From contig DASUKM010000022.1 in the NCBI GenBank assembly GCA_036278735.1, positions 62,001 to 126,000 on the forward strand: a stretch of DNA of 64,000 nucleotides, given 5' to 3'. The notes under the pieces were generated by a model that made no database searches, was not told where the DNA came from, and was given only the letters and a program-made list of their open reading frames with translations. Shown piece after piece: positions 34,215 through 44,082 of the stretch. This DNA is from DASUKM01 sp036278735 (GTDB lineage Bacteria; Acidobacteriota; Vicinamibacteria; Vicinamibacterales; 2-12-FULL-66-21). Position numbers and translations under genes: made by a program. Numbering within the stretch: position 1 is the first letter of the stretch; each line of letters opens with the position of its first letter.

Positions 34215-36080
34215 ATGCCGAGGATACGCTCCTGCGTGACCGCCTTGGTGGCCATCGCATTCGCGTCGAGCGCGGCAGCCGCGTTCGCGCAACCCCGCAC
34301 CGTCAGCCTGACGGTCGATGCCAGCCAGGCGCCCGAGAAGATCGTCCGGACGAAGATGCAGATGGCCGTGCAGCCGGGTCCCCTCACGCTCTACTACCCG
34401 AAATGGATTCCCGGCGAACACCAGGCGAGCGGTCCGGTCGCCAACGTGACGGGGCTCGAGTTCACGGCCAACGGGAAAACGCTGTACTGGCAGCGGGACA
34501 CGAAAGACGCCTTCACCTTCCACGTCGACGTGCCGCAGGGGGCGGACCGGCTCGATATCGCGTTCGACTACCTGGAGCCGGGCGCCGGCGCGTTTACCGG
34601 CGGCTCGTCGGCCACCGCCAAGTTGATCGTGATCAGCTGGAACCAGAATCTGCTGTATCCGGCCGGCGTCAAGGCGGAGGATCTGACGTACGACGCGAAA
34701 CTGGTGCTGCCTGACGGGTGGAAATTCGGGACGGCGCTGCCGGTCGGCGGCCGGTCGGGCGACACGGTGGCGTTCGAGCCTGCCGCGCTGAATCGTCTGG
34801 TCGACTCGCCCGTGATCGCGGGCGAATACTACCGCGCCATCGACCTCACGCCGGCCGGCGAGCCGGTGCACCACGAGATCGACATGGTCGCCGACAGCGC
34901 GGCCGCGCTCGACATGAGCCCCGAGGTCCAGCAGGAGATGAAGAATCTGGTGACGGAGGCCGGCAAGCTGTTCGGCTCACGTCATTACCGCGACTACCAT
35001 TTCCTGCTCACGCTCAGCGATCACGTGGCGCACTTCGGCCTGGAGCACCACGAGTCGGACGACAGCCGGCTCCCGGAGCGCACGCTGCTGTCGCCCACGG
35101 CCGGGATCGCGCTCGGCGGTCTGCTCGCGCACGAGTACGCGCACTCCTGGAACGGCAAGTTCCGGCGGCCGGCGGATCTGAGCACCCCGTATTACGAACA
35201 GCGGGAAGAAACGGATCTGCTCTGGGTCTATGAGGGGCTGACCGACTTCGCCGGCCCGCTGCTCGCCGCGCGCAGCGGCCTGTGGACGGCGGAACAATAT
35301 CGCGATTACCTCGCCAGCATCGCCGCCGAACTCGGCAAGGGACGTCCCGGACGCACGTGGCGGCCGCTGATCGACACGGCCATCGGGGAACCGGTGCTCG
35401 GCAACGCGTTCGGCGGATGGACGAACTGGCGCCGCGGGACCGACTACTACGACGAAGGGGACCTGCTCTGGCTCGAAGTCGCCACGATCATCCACGACCG
35501 CACGCACGGCCAGAAGTCGATCGACGACTTCTGCCATCTGTTCCACGGCGGTCCGAACAACGGCCCCGAGCTGAAGACCTACACCCTCGACGACGTGGTC
35601 GCGGCGCTGAACCGGATCGCCCCGTACGACTGGGCGACGTTCCTGCACGAGCGGCTCACGTCAACGTCTCCCGAACCGCCGACCGGTGGGATCGAGAACG
35701 CCGGCTGGACGTTCTCGTTCACGAGCGAACCGCTCGATGAGCCCGGGCGCCGGCCGGTGCCGGCCGACGAGTACTCGATTGGCCTGCAGCTGTCGTCGAC
35801 GGGGGTCGTGAACGATTCAATCGTCGGCGGACCGGCCTTCAAGGCGGGCATCACGCCGGGCATGCGGGTCGTGGCGATCGACGGCCGCGCCTACACGCAC
35901 GACCGTCTCGAGGACGCGATCGAGGCGAGCCCGAAGAGCCAGAAGCCGATCGTGCTGCTCGTGCTCAACGACGACTATTACAAGACGTGCCCCGTCGACT
36001 ATCATGGCGGCCCGCAGTATCCGCACCTCGAGCGCAACAACAGCAAGCCGGACTATCTGGACGTGCTGATCAAGCCATAA
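34215..36080 (+). CDS. M61 glycyl aminopeptidase family exported protease with PDZ domain
   Basis: 621 aa. Signal peptide (about 1-26, ending AAAFAQ), an N-terminal beta domain with YYPKWIPGEHQASGP typical of M61, then the zinc site HEYAHSWNGKFRRP (about 305-318; His-Glu-x-x-His) with the third ligand Glu in YEGLTDF about 30 residues on. A PDZ domain closes the chain (about 500-600: SIGLQLSSTGVVNDSIVGGPAFKAGITPGMRVVAID). Releases N-terminal Gly/Ala from peptides in the periplasm. AGGGAGA upstream supports ATG 34215 rather than the ATG at 34137. Confidence 0.92.
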   Translation: MPRIRSCVTALVAIAFASSAAAAFAQPRTVSLTVDASQAPEKIVRTKMQMAVQPGPLTLYYPKWIPGEHQASGPVANVTGLEFTANGKTLYWQRDTKDAFTFHVDVPQGADRLDIAFDYLEPGAGAFTGGSSATAKLIVISWNQNLLYPAGVKAEDLTYDAKLVLPDGWKFGTALPVGGRSGDTVAFEPAALNRLVDSPVIAGEYYRAIDLTPAGEPVHHEIDMVADSAAALDMSPEVQQEMKNLVTEAGKLFGSRHYRDYHFLLTLSDHVAHFGLEHHESDDSRLPERTLLSPTAGIALGGLLAHEYAHSWNGKFRRPADLSTPYYEQREETDLLWVYEGLTDFAGPLLAARSGLWTAEQYRDYLASIAAELGKGRPGRTWRPLIDTAIGEPVLGNAFGGWTNWRRGTDYYDEGDLLWLEVATIIHDRTHGQKSIDDFCHLFHGGPNNGPELKTYTLDDVVAALNRIAPYDWATFLHERLTSTSPEPPTGGIENAGWTFSFTSEPLDEPGRRPVPADEYSIGLQLSSTGVVNDSIVGGPAFKAGITPGMRVVAIDGRAYTHDRLEDAIEASPKSQKPIVLLVLNDDYYKTCPVDYHGGPQYPHLERNNSKPDYLDVLIKP

Positions 36081-36101
36081 GGCGGGGTCGACGGCCGGCC
36101 G

Positions 36102-36272
36102 TCAGGCGCGTTGGTTGGACGCGTCGGCCTTCCGTGCGTACTCCTGCTGGGTGCGCAGGATGCTGCACCATTCCTTGTGTTCGGCAATCGGCATGCCGCA
36201 TTCGACGCAAATCCGCACGCGCGGCCGGGGCTCGGCTTTGCGCGAAAAAAGCTTTCGAAGCAAGGTCATCAT
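36102..36272 (-). CDS. Small Cys-rich protein, 56 aa
   Basis: Not large enough for a usual gene caller cut-off. Begins MMTLLRKLFSRKAEPRPRVR and contains C-VECGMPIAEHKEWC, a CxxC...C pattern with a nearby His that could bind one zinc. GGAG sits 5 nt ahead of the first of two tandem ATG codons. It is convergent with the M61 gene, stops 22 nt from its end, and is downstream of the bactofilin gene on the same strand. No family recognised. Confidence 0.6.
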   Translation of the reverse strand: MMTLLRKLFSRKAEPRPRVRICVECGMPIAEHKEWCSILRTQQEYARKADASNQRA

Positions 36273-36323
36273 CGTCTCCTCAGTGTGAGACGAATATTCG
36301 GCCCGATAGGTTTGCTGACGCTC

Positions 36324-36373
36324 GGCTTTGGGCTTTTGAGGCTTTGGGCTTTGGGCTTTAGGCTTTGGGCTTC
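36324..36373 (-). repeat. Heptamer array (GGCTTTG/GGCTTTA)
   Basis: About seven units of the same dialect as the array at 13871. It supplies the end of the bactofilin gene: on the minus strand AAGCCCAAAGCCTAA encodes its final Lys-Pro-Lys-Ala and stop. Confidence 0.9.
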
Positions 36374-36717
36374 AGGTTGCGGTGACGCGCGACTTCGCGC
36401 GCGGCCCGGGCGCGTTCGGTGTTGACGGAGCCATTGAAGAGGGCCCCCTCTTCGAGCGACATCTGCTTCGCCACGACGGTCGCGTCGACGCGGGCGGCGG
36501 GACCGATGTCGACGAGGTCGGCCGTCAGATGGCCGTCGAGATGGCCCAGCACGGTGATCACGCGCGCCAACACCGACGCGGTGACCCGCGATCGCGCCCC
36601 GGCAATCAGCTGGTGGCCGTCGAGATCGATTTCGCCTTCGAACACGCCGTCGATGGTGACGTCTTCGCGCGCGCTCAACTCCCCCTTGATCGTCAGCGCG
36701 CCGGTCGTCGAATTCAT
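36358..36717 (-). CDS. Bactofilin
   Basis: 119 aa polymer-forming cytoskeletal protein. The single beta-helix is built of short repeats: GALTIKGELSAREDVTIDGVFEGEIDLDGH..VTASVLARVITVLGHLDGHLTADLVDIGPAARVDATVVAKQMSLEEGALFNGS without any enzymatic motif, matching the bactofilin domain over residues 5-100. Bactofilins set cell shape or anchor wall enzymes. The tail RNLKPKA is encoded by a heptamer repeat. It lies downstream of a zinc metallopeptidase gene on the same strand; co-location of bactofilins with wall-active peptidases is common. Confidence 0.88.
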   Translation of the reverse strand: MNSTTGALTIKGELSAREDVTIDGVFEGEIDLDGHQLIAGARSRVTASVLARVITVLGHLDGHLTADLVDIGPAARVDATVVAKQMSLEEGALFNGSVNTERARAAREVARHRNLKPKA

Positions 36718-36762
36718 ACGCGGGACACTCCCTCCAGGGCCAGCCGTGGTGCAACGGCGACG

Positions 36763-37623
36763 TTACTCGTGAAATGCATTACAGACCGACGGGTCGCCGC
36801 TCTGGAACCCGCGCCGGAACCAGTCGACACGCTGTTCGGACGTGCCGTGCGTGAACCGGTCGGGCATCACCCGGCCGGTCGCCATCCGCTGGAGGCGGTC
36901 GTCGCCAATCGCCGCCGCCGCACGCAGGGCGTCCTCCATGTCGCCGGGCTCCAGTTCGACCTTGCCCTGCGCATTCCGCCCTGGCTGCGAGGCCGCGTGC
37001 CCCCACACTCCCGCGTAACAATCCGCCTGCAGCTCGACCCGCACCGAGATCTCGTTCGCCTGCGACGGGTTCCGCTGTTCCGCCGCCCGCACCTGCCGCT
37101 CGAGGCCGGTGAGACTCTGCACGTGATGCCCGAACTCGTGCGCGAGCACGTACGCCTCCGCGAACTCGCCGGGCGCGGAGAACCGCTGGCGCAGTTCGTC
37201 GAAGAATCCGAGGTCGAGATACACCCTCTGGTCCTCGGGGCAATAGAACGGTCCTGTCGCCGACTGCGCGAAGCCGCAGGCCGAATCGATCGCGTCGCGG
37301 AACAACACGACTTTCGTGCGTTCGTAGCGTGTCCCGATCAGCTGCGCCCACGTGTCCTGCACGTCCTCGGCGACGGCGTCGACGAACCGCACTTCGCGAT
37401 CTTCGGCCGGCGAACTGGTCGCCGGCCTCGATCCCGAATCCACCGCCGCCGACGAGGGGGGCGAGCCACCGTCGAGCAGGGAGAAAAAGTTCACGCCGGT
37501 CGCCAGGCTGAGCACGGCGAGCAGGACGACGCCTCCGAGCCCGAGCGGGACGGCCCCCACGCCCAGCGTGCGGCGGCCGCGCTCGTCGTCGATATTACGG
37601 CCGCTGCCTGGCGTCCAGCGCAT
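36763..37623 (-). CDS. Neutral zinc metallopeptidase (YpfJ/KPN_02809 type)
   Basis: 286 aa membrane-anchored peptidase. Short cytosolic N-terminus with RWTPGSGRNIDDERG, one TM helix at about 24-46, a Ser/Pro/Ala-rich linker (51-75), then the peptidase domain. HEFGHH at 162-167 gives the HExxH zinc site; VELQADCYAGVWGHAA near 197-212 provides the third ligand region (Glu/Asp). ACGFAQSATGPFYCPEDQRVYLDL is the family signature. Precedes bactofilin by about 45 nt on the same strand, and they may form an operon. Confidence 0.9.
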   Translation of the reverse strand: MRWTPGSGRNIDDERGRRTLGVGAVPLGLGGVVLLAVLSLATGVNFFSLLDGGSPPSSAAVDSGSRPATSSPAEDREVRFVDAVAEDVQDTWAQLIGTRYERTKVVLFRDAIDSACGFAQSATGPFYCPEDQRVYLDLGFFDELRQRFSAPGEFAEAYVLAHEFGHHVQSLTGLERQVRAAEQRNPSQANEISVRVELQADCYAGVWGHAASQPGRNAQGKVELEPGDMEDALRAAAAIGDDRLQRMATGRVMPDRFTHGTSEQRVDWFRRGFQSGDPSVCNAFHE

Positions 37624-37832
37624 GAGGCGAGCCTCGCAAGTTCCGGGCCGCGGCGGTCGCGCCGCGCCTCGTCGGTTGCGGCGCTCGACGCGGCGCTATG
37701 ACTATACCCCGACCCACTGCCGCACGTCGGAGGACACCTCATCCTCGGGGCATGCCCATTTCGCGCGGATCCTCGCTGGCATCCTCCTTGACGGATCGGA
37801 GGGTGGCGCGACTCCTCGGGAGGAGGGACACC

Positions 37833-38402
37833 ATGACGCAAGCGAAACTCTGGAACAGGTGGGCGATTGCCGCACTCGCGGGACTCGCGGCCGTGGCGGC
37901 GAGCGGATGCGCGGATACCGCGGGAACCCATGTCGCAGCCGCCGCTTCGCCGGCGGCCGCGCCGATTGCGGTGAGTTGCGCGCCGAACCAGCGCGCCGTC
38001 GTGCGCCCTGCCGTGGTCAACGGCGTCGCGATGTCGCAGGTCGAATGTGTGGCGACCTCGGCCACGGTGGACGACGACGAGAGCGCCGTGCGGCAGGCCG
38101 TGGACGTGACGTCAGCAGCCCCCGCCGTCGTCGCGTCGCGCACGTCCGCCGGAGACGCGCGAATCGTGCCCGTGTCGTACACGCCGGGCCCGACGCTCGC
38201 CCAGCAGCCGGGTGCCCGCGCGCACCAGCGCGTGGCGGCGCACCACCGCTCGTGGCAGAAGAGCGCCGTGATCATCGGCGGGTCGACCGGCGTGGGCGCG
38301 GGCCTCGGCGCCGTGATAGGGGGCAAGAAGGGGGCCCTCGTCGGCGCGGCGCTCGGCGGCGGCGGCGCCGCGGTGTGGGATCAGATCACGCGGCGGAAGT
38401 AG
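37833..38402 (+). CDS. Lipoprotein with C-terminal glycine zipper
   Basis: 189 aa. Lipidation signal ending VAASGC (Cys26). The middle is Val/Ala/Thr-rich without a family. The C-terminus (about 145-182: IIGGSTGVGAGLGAVIGG, LVGAALGGGGAAVWDQITRR) is a glycine-zipper hairpin likely to insert into or pack on the membrane, as in outer-membrane-associated zipper proteins. AGGAGG at 37821-37826 lies 6-7 nt upstream of ATG 37833, excluding the longer frame from 37698. Confidence 0.75.
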   Translation: MTQAKLWNRWAIAALAGLAAVAASGCADTAGTHVAAAASPAAAPIAVSCAPNQRAVVRPAVVNGVAMSQVECVATSATVDDDESAVRQAVDVTSAAPAVVASRTSAGDARIVPVSYTPGPTLAQQPGARAHQRVAAHHRSWQKSAVIIGGSTGVGAGLGAVIGGKKGALVGAALGGGGAAVWDQITRRK

Positions 38403-38459
38403 CGTGGAGACCATGCGAGCATGCGGGACGATATCAGGGGGTGCGTCCGTGCCGCGGCG

Positions 38460-41400
38460 TCAGCCGAGCAGCACTTCCAGATCGTCCCGCTTGAGATCGC
38501 GCAGCAGGCCGGCGTCCGCCTCGAGAATCGCGTCGGCGAGTGCGCGCTTGCTCTGCTGCAGCTCCGCGATCTTGTCTTCGACCGTGTCGCTCGCGAGCAG
38601 CCGGTACGCGAACACGTGATTGCGCTGGCCGATGCGGTGCGCGCGGTCGATCGCCTGCGCTTCGACAGCGGGGTTCCACCACGGATCGAGCAGGAACACG
38701 TACTCCGCCGCTGTCAGGTTGAGCCCGAGGCCCCCCGCCTTGAGGCTGATCAGGAAGAGCCCGCAGGCCGGATCTTCCTGGAAGCGGTTGACCCGCACGG
38801 CGCGATCGCGCGTGTGCCCGTCCAGGTACTCGTAGACGACGCCCGCCTCGTCGAGCCGCGCGCGCAGCAGCGCGAGCAGGCTGGTGAACTGCGAGAAGAT
38901 CAGCGACTTGTGCCCTTCGTCGGCCAGTTCGGCTAGGCGCGGCAGCAACGCGTCGAACTTGGCTGACGCGGCGCCGGCGCGGCGCGGATCGATGAGCCCC
39001 GGATGGCACGCGGCCTGCCGCAGCCGCAGCAGCGCCTCCAGGATCTGCATCTTCGATTTCTGCAGCCCCTCGCGGGCGATGCGCGAGAGCAGCGCCGCGC
39101 GGTAATGCGCGCGCAGCTCGTCGTACAACTCCCGCTGGGCCCCGTGCAGCTCGCAGCGAATCGTCAGCTCCGTGCGGGACGGCAGCTCCGGCGCGACCTG
39201 CGCCTTCGTCCGGCGCAGGACGAACGGGCGCAGGCCCCGGGCCAGCACGTCCATCGCTTCCTGATCGCGCTTCGCGGCCGCGGCGCTGTGGCGGCCGAAC
39301 GCGGACGAGGTGCCGAGCAGACCCGGATTCAGGAACTCGAACAGGCTCCACAGCTCGCCCAGGTGGTTCTCGATCGGCGTGCCGCTCAACGCCAGCCGGT
39401 GCTTCGCCCGCAGCAGCCGTGCGGCCTTCGCCGCCACGGTGCTCGCGTTCTTGATGGCCTGGGCCTCGTCCAGGATCACGTACTCGAACTCGACGTCCTT
39501 CAGGATCAGCGCGTCGCGCCGCAGCGTCCCATACGTCGTCAGCGCCAGGTCGTGCCGGTCGAGCCCGGCGAGGGTCCGGTCCGAGCCGCTGAAGTCGAAC
39601 ACGCGCAGCTTCGGCGCAAAGCGCGCCGCCTCCGCCTGCCAGTTGAACACCACCGATCGGGGTGCGACGACCAGCGAGGGCGCCGCGCGCTTGCGCTCCG
39701 CGCGCAGGCGGTCGAGCCAGGCGAGCACCATGACGGTCTTCCCGAGGCCCATGTCGTCGGCGAGGCAGCCGCCGAACCCGAAGCGCCGAAGAAAATCGAA
39801 CCAGCCAAGCGCATCGCGCTGGTAGTCGCGGAGCTGTCCGGCAAACGACGAGGCGGCGTCGAGCGGGGTGATGCCGCCGAAGGACGCCAGCTCCTCGCGT
39901 GTCTTCGCGAACCGCTCGTCGACGCGGATGGGCTCCTGCGAAGCGAGCGCGGCATCGACGAGCGCCGCCTGCGACAGCCGGAAGCGGACGTGGTCGCCCG
40001 ACGCCTCGCCGATTTCGGCGATCCCGGCCCACCGGCGCAGCCAGTCCTCCGGCAGCACGCCCGCCGTTCCATCGTCGAGCGTGACGGTCGCGTGCCCCTG
40101 CTTCAGCGCCTGAAGCAGACGCGGCAGTTCGACGACCCGCCCTTCGCCGAAATCGACGCTGCCGTGCAGCTCGAACCAGTCGATGCCGGATCGGATCTCC
40201 GACCGCACGGATTCGGCCGTGCGGAACATGCGGCCGTCCGCTTCGACGTGCCACCCCTCGCGCACGAGCGTGCGCACGACCGAGGGAAAGCGCGGCGCGG
40301 CGATCGCGAGCGATTGCCGTGACGCGGCATAGTCCCACTGCCGCGAGAAGCCGAGCTGCGACAGGCGCGACAGCGCCGACTCCTCGAGCGCGAGATCGCG
40401 CCGGACCAGCCGCCGCCGATCCGGGTCGAACGCGGTCCCCCCCGTCTCGGCATCGACGACGAGGCCGCCGTAGTCGAAGGAGACGGAGGCACGGAGGAGC
40501 GATGCGACCGACGCGCGCTCCGCCCGCACGCTGACGCGCGGGCGCGGCGCCTCGACGGCGATCTCGAACTGGAGTTCTTCGGGAAGATCCCCGGGATCGA
40601 CCCCCGACCGCGCGAGGACGTCGACGAGCTGCCCCGTGGCGTCCGGCGGGATCGCGACGGGGCCGGATCCGCGCAATTGCGCCAGCCAGGCGAAGGCGCC
40701 GCGCGCGTCGAGGCGCGCGACGGTGTTCCCGTGGAACACGTATCCGCTTGCCAGCACCATCCAGGGCGTGCGGATCGCGAGCTGATCGCCGTTGCGCACG
40801 AGGGCGCCATCGATCGAGAACTCGGCGTCCGCCGACGCATGGACGATTTCGAACCGGAACCGCCACGGCGGCCCGTCGTCCCACGCGAGCGGCACGAGTT
40901 CCTCGGCCGGCTTCGGCCGGATCCGCAGGAGCGCCCGGCCGGATCGCACCACGAGCGGCAACACACGATCGAGCAGCGGCCCCACGGGGTGAAACGACGT
41001 GCGCCCGAACGGCGCCGAATAGCCGAAGTGGTAGGCATCGGTCGCGCCGAGCAGGTATGGCAGGATCTCGCGATCGGCGGCGTCGGTCAGATGCTCGAGG
41101 TCGAGCGTCGTGACGGCGGCCGCCTTCGGCTTGCCCCAGTCGCCGTTCTTCTTTCGCTGGCGCGCGTGCAATTCGAGCGCGAGTCCCTGTCCCGACAGCG
41201 TCTGCGCCCGATCGATCACGTACACGAGCTGCGCGTCGAGGAACCGCGGCAGACGGTGGACGTCGCGCTGTTCGAGCCGGCGCGAAAACTCCTGCAGGAA
41301 TCGCTGCCACGACGTGCGGGGATCGGGCAACGCACGACTCGCCGGTGCGTCCGGACGCGCCGCCGCGGCCCGCTTCACCGAGGCGCGCGGGAGCGCGAAC

Positions 41401-41759
41401 TCCGGGTCTTCGATGCCGGCGTCCACCTCCGGCCGGATCGTGGCATATTCAGACGGCGGTCCGCCGCCGAGCAACAGCTGCCGGTCCTCCGCCGCCAGGA
41501 GCGCCGCCCAGACGTGCTTGCAGATGTCGAACCGATCGAGGAAATACGGACAATCGCACGACGCGTAGAACTCCTCGCCATCCCGTTCGATCGTCACGTC
41601 GTACGCGCGAGACCCGTTCACGATCGCGGCCACCGCGGAGGCGTTCCCGTCGATGCGGGTCACCGCGCCATTCAGGTAGTACGCACGTCCCTTGGCCCGG
41701 CTGCCGCCCGGGACGTCGGGCGCCAGCACGCGCGTCAACTGATGGTCGCTCGGGGGCAT
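38460..41759 (-). CDS. SWIM-domain SNF2-family helicase
   Basis: 1099 aa. N-terminal SWIM zinc finger CDCPYFLDRFDICKHVWA (68-85; CxC...CxH) is followed by about 480 residues of less-conserved beta-rich sequence, then the SNF2 motor from about 630: DDMGLGKTVMVLAWL (motif I), DEAQAIKN (II), LSGTPIENHLGELWSLF (III), and HelC LIFSQFTSLL, YLDGHTRDRAVRVNRF, LISLKAGGLGLNLTAAEYV, DRAHRIGQR (V-VI). This is the usual bacterial HepA-like chromatin remodelling-type translocase; its physiological substrate is unknown. It is followed upstream by the S9 peptidase gene with a 4-nt gap. Confidence 0.92.
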   Translation of the reverse strand: MPPSDHQLTRVLAPDVPGGSRAKGRAYYLNGAVTRIDGNASAVAAIVNGSRAYDVTIERDGEEFYASCDCPYFLDRFDICKHVWAALLAAEDRQLLLGGGPPSEYATIRPEVDAGIEDPEFALPRASVKRAAAARPDAPASRALPDPRTSWQRFLQEFSRRLEQRDVHRLPRFLDAQLVYVIDRAQTLSGQGLALELHARQRKKNGDWGKPKAAAVTTLDLEHLTDAADREILPYLLGATDAYHFGYSAPFGRTSFHPVGPLLDRVLPLVVRSGRALLRIRPKPAEELVPLAWDDGPPWRFRFEIVHASADAEFSIDGALVRNGDQLAIRTPWMVLASGYVFHGNTVARLDARGAFAWLAQLRGSGPVAIPPDATGQLVDVLARSGVDPGDLPEELQFEIAVEAPRPRVSVRAERASVASLLRASVSFDYGGLVVDAETGGTAFDPDRRRLVRRDLALEESALSRLSQLGFSRQWDYAASRQSLAIAAPRFPSVVRTLVREGWHVEADGRMFRTAESVRSEIRSGIDWFELHGSVDFGEGRVVELPRLLQALKQGHATVTLDDGTAGVLPEDWLRRWAGIAEIGEASGDHVRFRLSQAALVDAALASQEPIRVDERFAKTREELASFGGITPLDAASSFAGQLRDYQRDALGWFDFLRRFGFGGCLADDMGLGKTVMVLAWLDRLRAERKRAAPSLVVAPRSVVFNWQAEAARFAPKLRVFDFSGSDRTLAGLDRHDLALTTYGTLRRDALILKDVEFEYVILDEAQAIKNASTVAAKAARLLRAKHRLALSGTPIENHLGELWSLFEFLNPGLLGTSSAFGRHSAAAAKRDQEAMDVLARGLRPFVLRRTKAQVAPELPSRTELTIRCELHGAQRELYDELRAHYRAALLSRIAREGLQKSKMQILEALLRLRQAACHPGLIDPRRAGAASAKFDALLPRLAELADEGHKSLIFSQFTSLLALLRARLDEAGVVYEYLDGHTRDRAVRVNRFQEDPACGLFLISLKAGGLGLNLTAAEYVFLLDPWWNPAVEAQAIDRAHRIGQRNHVFAYRLLASDTVEDKIAELQQSKRALADAILEADAGLLRDLKRDDLEVLLG

Positions 41760-41763
41760 CCCC

Positions 41764-44061
41764 TCAGTGTACTTGGTCGCGCGAGGGCGCCGGCGCCTGC
41801 GGCGGGAGGTGCTCGAGAAAGTAGCGCGCGATCAGGTGATAGAGGTGCGGCGTGGTGCCCGGCCCTTCGGAGATCGCATGCGTGCGGTTCGGATACACCA
41901 TCAGGTCGAACGGCTTGCCGAGCGCGACGAGCTGGTTCACGAGCCGCTCGGTCCCCTGGTAGTGCACGTTGTCGTCTCCCGATCCGTGCACGACCAGGAG
42001 ATGTCCCTTCAGGCCGTCCGCAAAATTGATCGGCGATCCGATCCGGTAGCCCTCCGCGTTCTGCTGCGGCAGACCCATGTAGCGTTCCTGGTAGATCGTG
42101 CCGTACAGCCGCTGATCCGGCACCGGCGCGACCGACACGCCGACCTTGTAGACGTCGGGAAACCGGAACATGCAGTTGAGCGTGTTCGATCCGCCGCCGC
42201 TCCAGCCCCAGACGCCAATGCGATCGGGATCGACGAAGGGATGGGTCGCGGCGAACGCGCGGATCGCCGCGGCCTGCTCCTTCGACGACAGGTCGCCGAC
42301 CGTCCCGTAAATCACCTTTCGCCACGCCGCCCCCTTCGGCGCCGGCGTGCCGCGATTGTCGAAGCTGACGACGATGTAACCCGCATCGGCGAGCGCGCGA
42401 TGGAAGAGCGCCGTATTGCCCCCCCATCGATCCACGACGGTGACGGAAGCGGGCTCGCCGTACACGTTCACGATCACCGGATATCGCCGGGCCGGATCGA
42501 AGGAGGCCGGTTCGATCATCCAGCCATCGAGCGTCACGCCGCCGCCGATGTCGACCTTGAAGAACTTCGCGGGCGGCTGCAGGACGGCCGCGAGCTTCGC
42601 CTCGAGCGCGGACGGGTTGGTCAGCGCGCGAAGCGACCGATGGTCCGGCAGCTCGACGACGTCCATCGCCGGCGGCCGGTCGAATGACGACCACGTGTGG
42701 AACGCGAGGTGGCCGCCCGGCGCCAGATCGTACGTGTGGGTGCCTGACTCGTCTGCCGGGGTCACGCGCACCGGCGCGGCGGATCCGTCGAGCGGCGCGC
42801 GGTAGAGATACCGCTGGGTCGCGTTCGACGGGGAGGCGATGAAGTACAGCACCCCTCGTGACTCGTCGGTCCCGACGAGGTCGAGCACGTCGGCGTCGAA
42901 CCGCGTCAGCAGCGTGGGCGCGCCTCCCGCGCGGGGAACCCGATAGACATGGCGCCACCCGTCGCGCTCGCTGAGCCACAGAAAGGCGGCGCCGTGATCG
43001 ATCCAGGGCACCGCGTCCTGCGCGTCCACCCAGGTGGTGGACTCGTCCCGGAACGCGCGCGTCACCGTACCGGTCGCCGCGTCGGCGAGCAGGTAGTCGT
43101 CGCGATTCTGGAGCCGGTTCAACTGCTGGATCGCGAGCGTGCGTGCATCGATCCACTCGAGCGTCGCGAGATAGTGCTCGCGCGGATCGCCTGGCACCTT
43201 CATCCAGCGGGTCGGTCCGCCGCCGGCGTCGACGACGCCGATGCGGGTCGCGGAGTTCGTCGTGCCGGGCTTGGGGTAGGCGAACTGGCGGATCGTGGGA
43301 TACAGCGAGTCGGTGTCGTCGATCAGCGTGTACACGCCGACGCCCGTCGTGTCGAACTGCCAGTAGGCGATCTGACGGCCGTCGGGGCTCCAGCGGAAGC
43401 CGTCGCGGATGCTCAGCTCTTCTTCGTTCACCCAGTCCGACGTGCCGTTGATGGTCGTCTTCGATCCATCGTGGGTCACTTGGACCGTGCGGCCATCCCC
43501 GAGATGCTCGACGTAGATGTTGTTGGCGCGGACGTAGGCGACGCGGGTGCCGTCGGGAGAGAACTTCGCGAACATCAGCGACGATTCGGGCGCGCCGGCG
43601 CCGACCTGCGTCAACCGGCCGGTCCCGACGTCGAGCACCCAGTAATCGCCGCGCGTGTTGCGGCGCCAGACCTTTTTCGTGTTGGTGAAGATGAGCAGCC
43701 GATGCCCGTCGTCGGACCACGCGTAATCGTCGACGTCGAGCGGCGACGCCTGCCCGGGGGGCACCAGCCGCTCCGCGGCGACCACGACGGAGCGGGCGCC
43801 GGTGGCGGCGTCGTAGCGGACGATTTCGGAGCCGGCGGGCGCACCGCCGGACCCGGCGGTCGGACGTTCGACGATGGCGTAGGCACTGCCGTCGGGAAGC
43901 CATCGCGCCGGCCCGAACCGCGGCGCCGCGTAGGCGTGGTCCTTGAAAATGCGATCGATCTGTTCGTGGAGCGCCTGAGCAGGAGCGGGCTGCTGCGCGT
44001 GCAGGGCACCCGCGGCGACGAACACCGCGGCGACGGCGAGATATCTGCTGGAACGGATCAT
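41764..44061 (-). CDS. S9 prolyl oligopeptidase, DPP-IV-type
   Basis: 765 aa exported serine peptidase. Signal peptide at 1-22 (MIRSSRYLAVAAVFVAAGALHAQ). An eight-bladed propeller domain of the DPPIV N-terminal type spans about 90-500, including the family tryad-like RDGFRWSPDGRQIAYW and DRHGAAF regions. The alpha/beta hydrolase domain has VWGWSGGGSNTLNCMF with the nucleophile Ser (about 620), the Asp in VVHGSGDDNVHY (about 703) and the terminal His in NRTHAISEG (about 735). Removes dipeptides after Pro/Ala. The gene ends 4 nt before the SNF2 gene start, so they are co-transcribed. Confidence 0.92.
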   Translation of the reverse strand: MIRSSRYLAVAAVFVAAGALHAQQPAPAQALHEQIDRIFKDHAYAAPRFGPARWLPDGSAYAIVERPTAGSGGAPAGSEIVRYDAATGARSVVVAAERLVPPGQASPLDVDDYAWSDDGHRLLIFTNTKKVWRRNTRGDYWVLDVGTGRLTQVGAGAPESSLMFAKFSPDGTRVAYVRANNIYVEHLGDGRTVQVTHDGSKTTINGTSDWVNEEELSIRDGFRWSPDGRQIAYWQFDTTGVGVYTLIDDTDSLYPTIRQFAYPKPGTTNSATRIGVVDAGGGPTRWMKVPGDPREHYLATLEWIDARTLAIQQLNRLQNRDDYLLADAATGTVTRAFRDESTTWVDAQDAVPWIDHGAAFLWLSERDGWRHVYRVPRAGGAPTLLTRFDADVLDLVGTDESRGVLYFIASPSNATQRYLYRAPLDGSAAPVRVTPADESGTHTYDLAPGGHLAFHTWSSFDRPPAMDVVELPDHRSLRALTNPSALEAKLAAVLQPPAKFFKVDIGGGVTLDGWMIEPASFDPARRYPVIVNVYGEPASVTVVDRWGGNTALFHRALADAGYIVVSFDNRGTPAPKGAAWRKVIYGTVGDLSSKEQAAAIRAFAATHPFVDPDRIGVWGWSGGGSNTLNCMFRFPDVYKVGVSVAPVPDQRLYGTIYQERYMGLPQQNAEGYRIGSPINFADGLKGHLLVVHGSGDDNVHYQGTERLVNQLVALGKPFDLMVYPNRTHAISEGPGTTPHLYHLIARYFLEHLPPQAPAPSRDQVH

Positions 44062-44082
44062 GCCGGCAAGCTTACCGCACCC

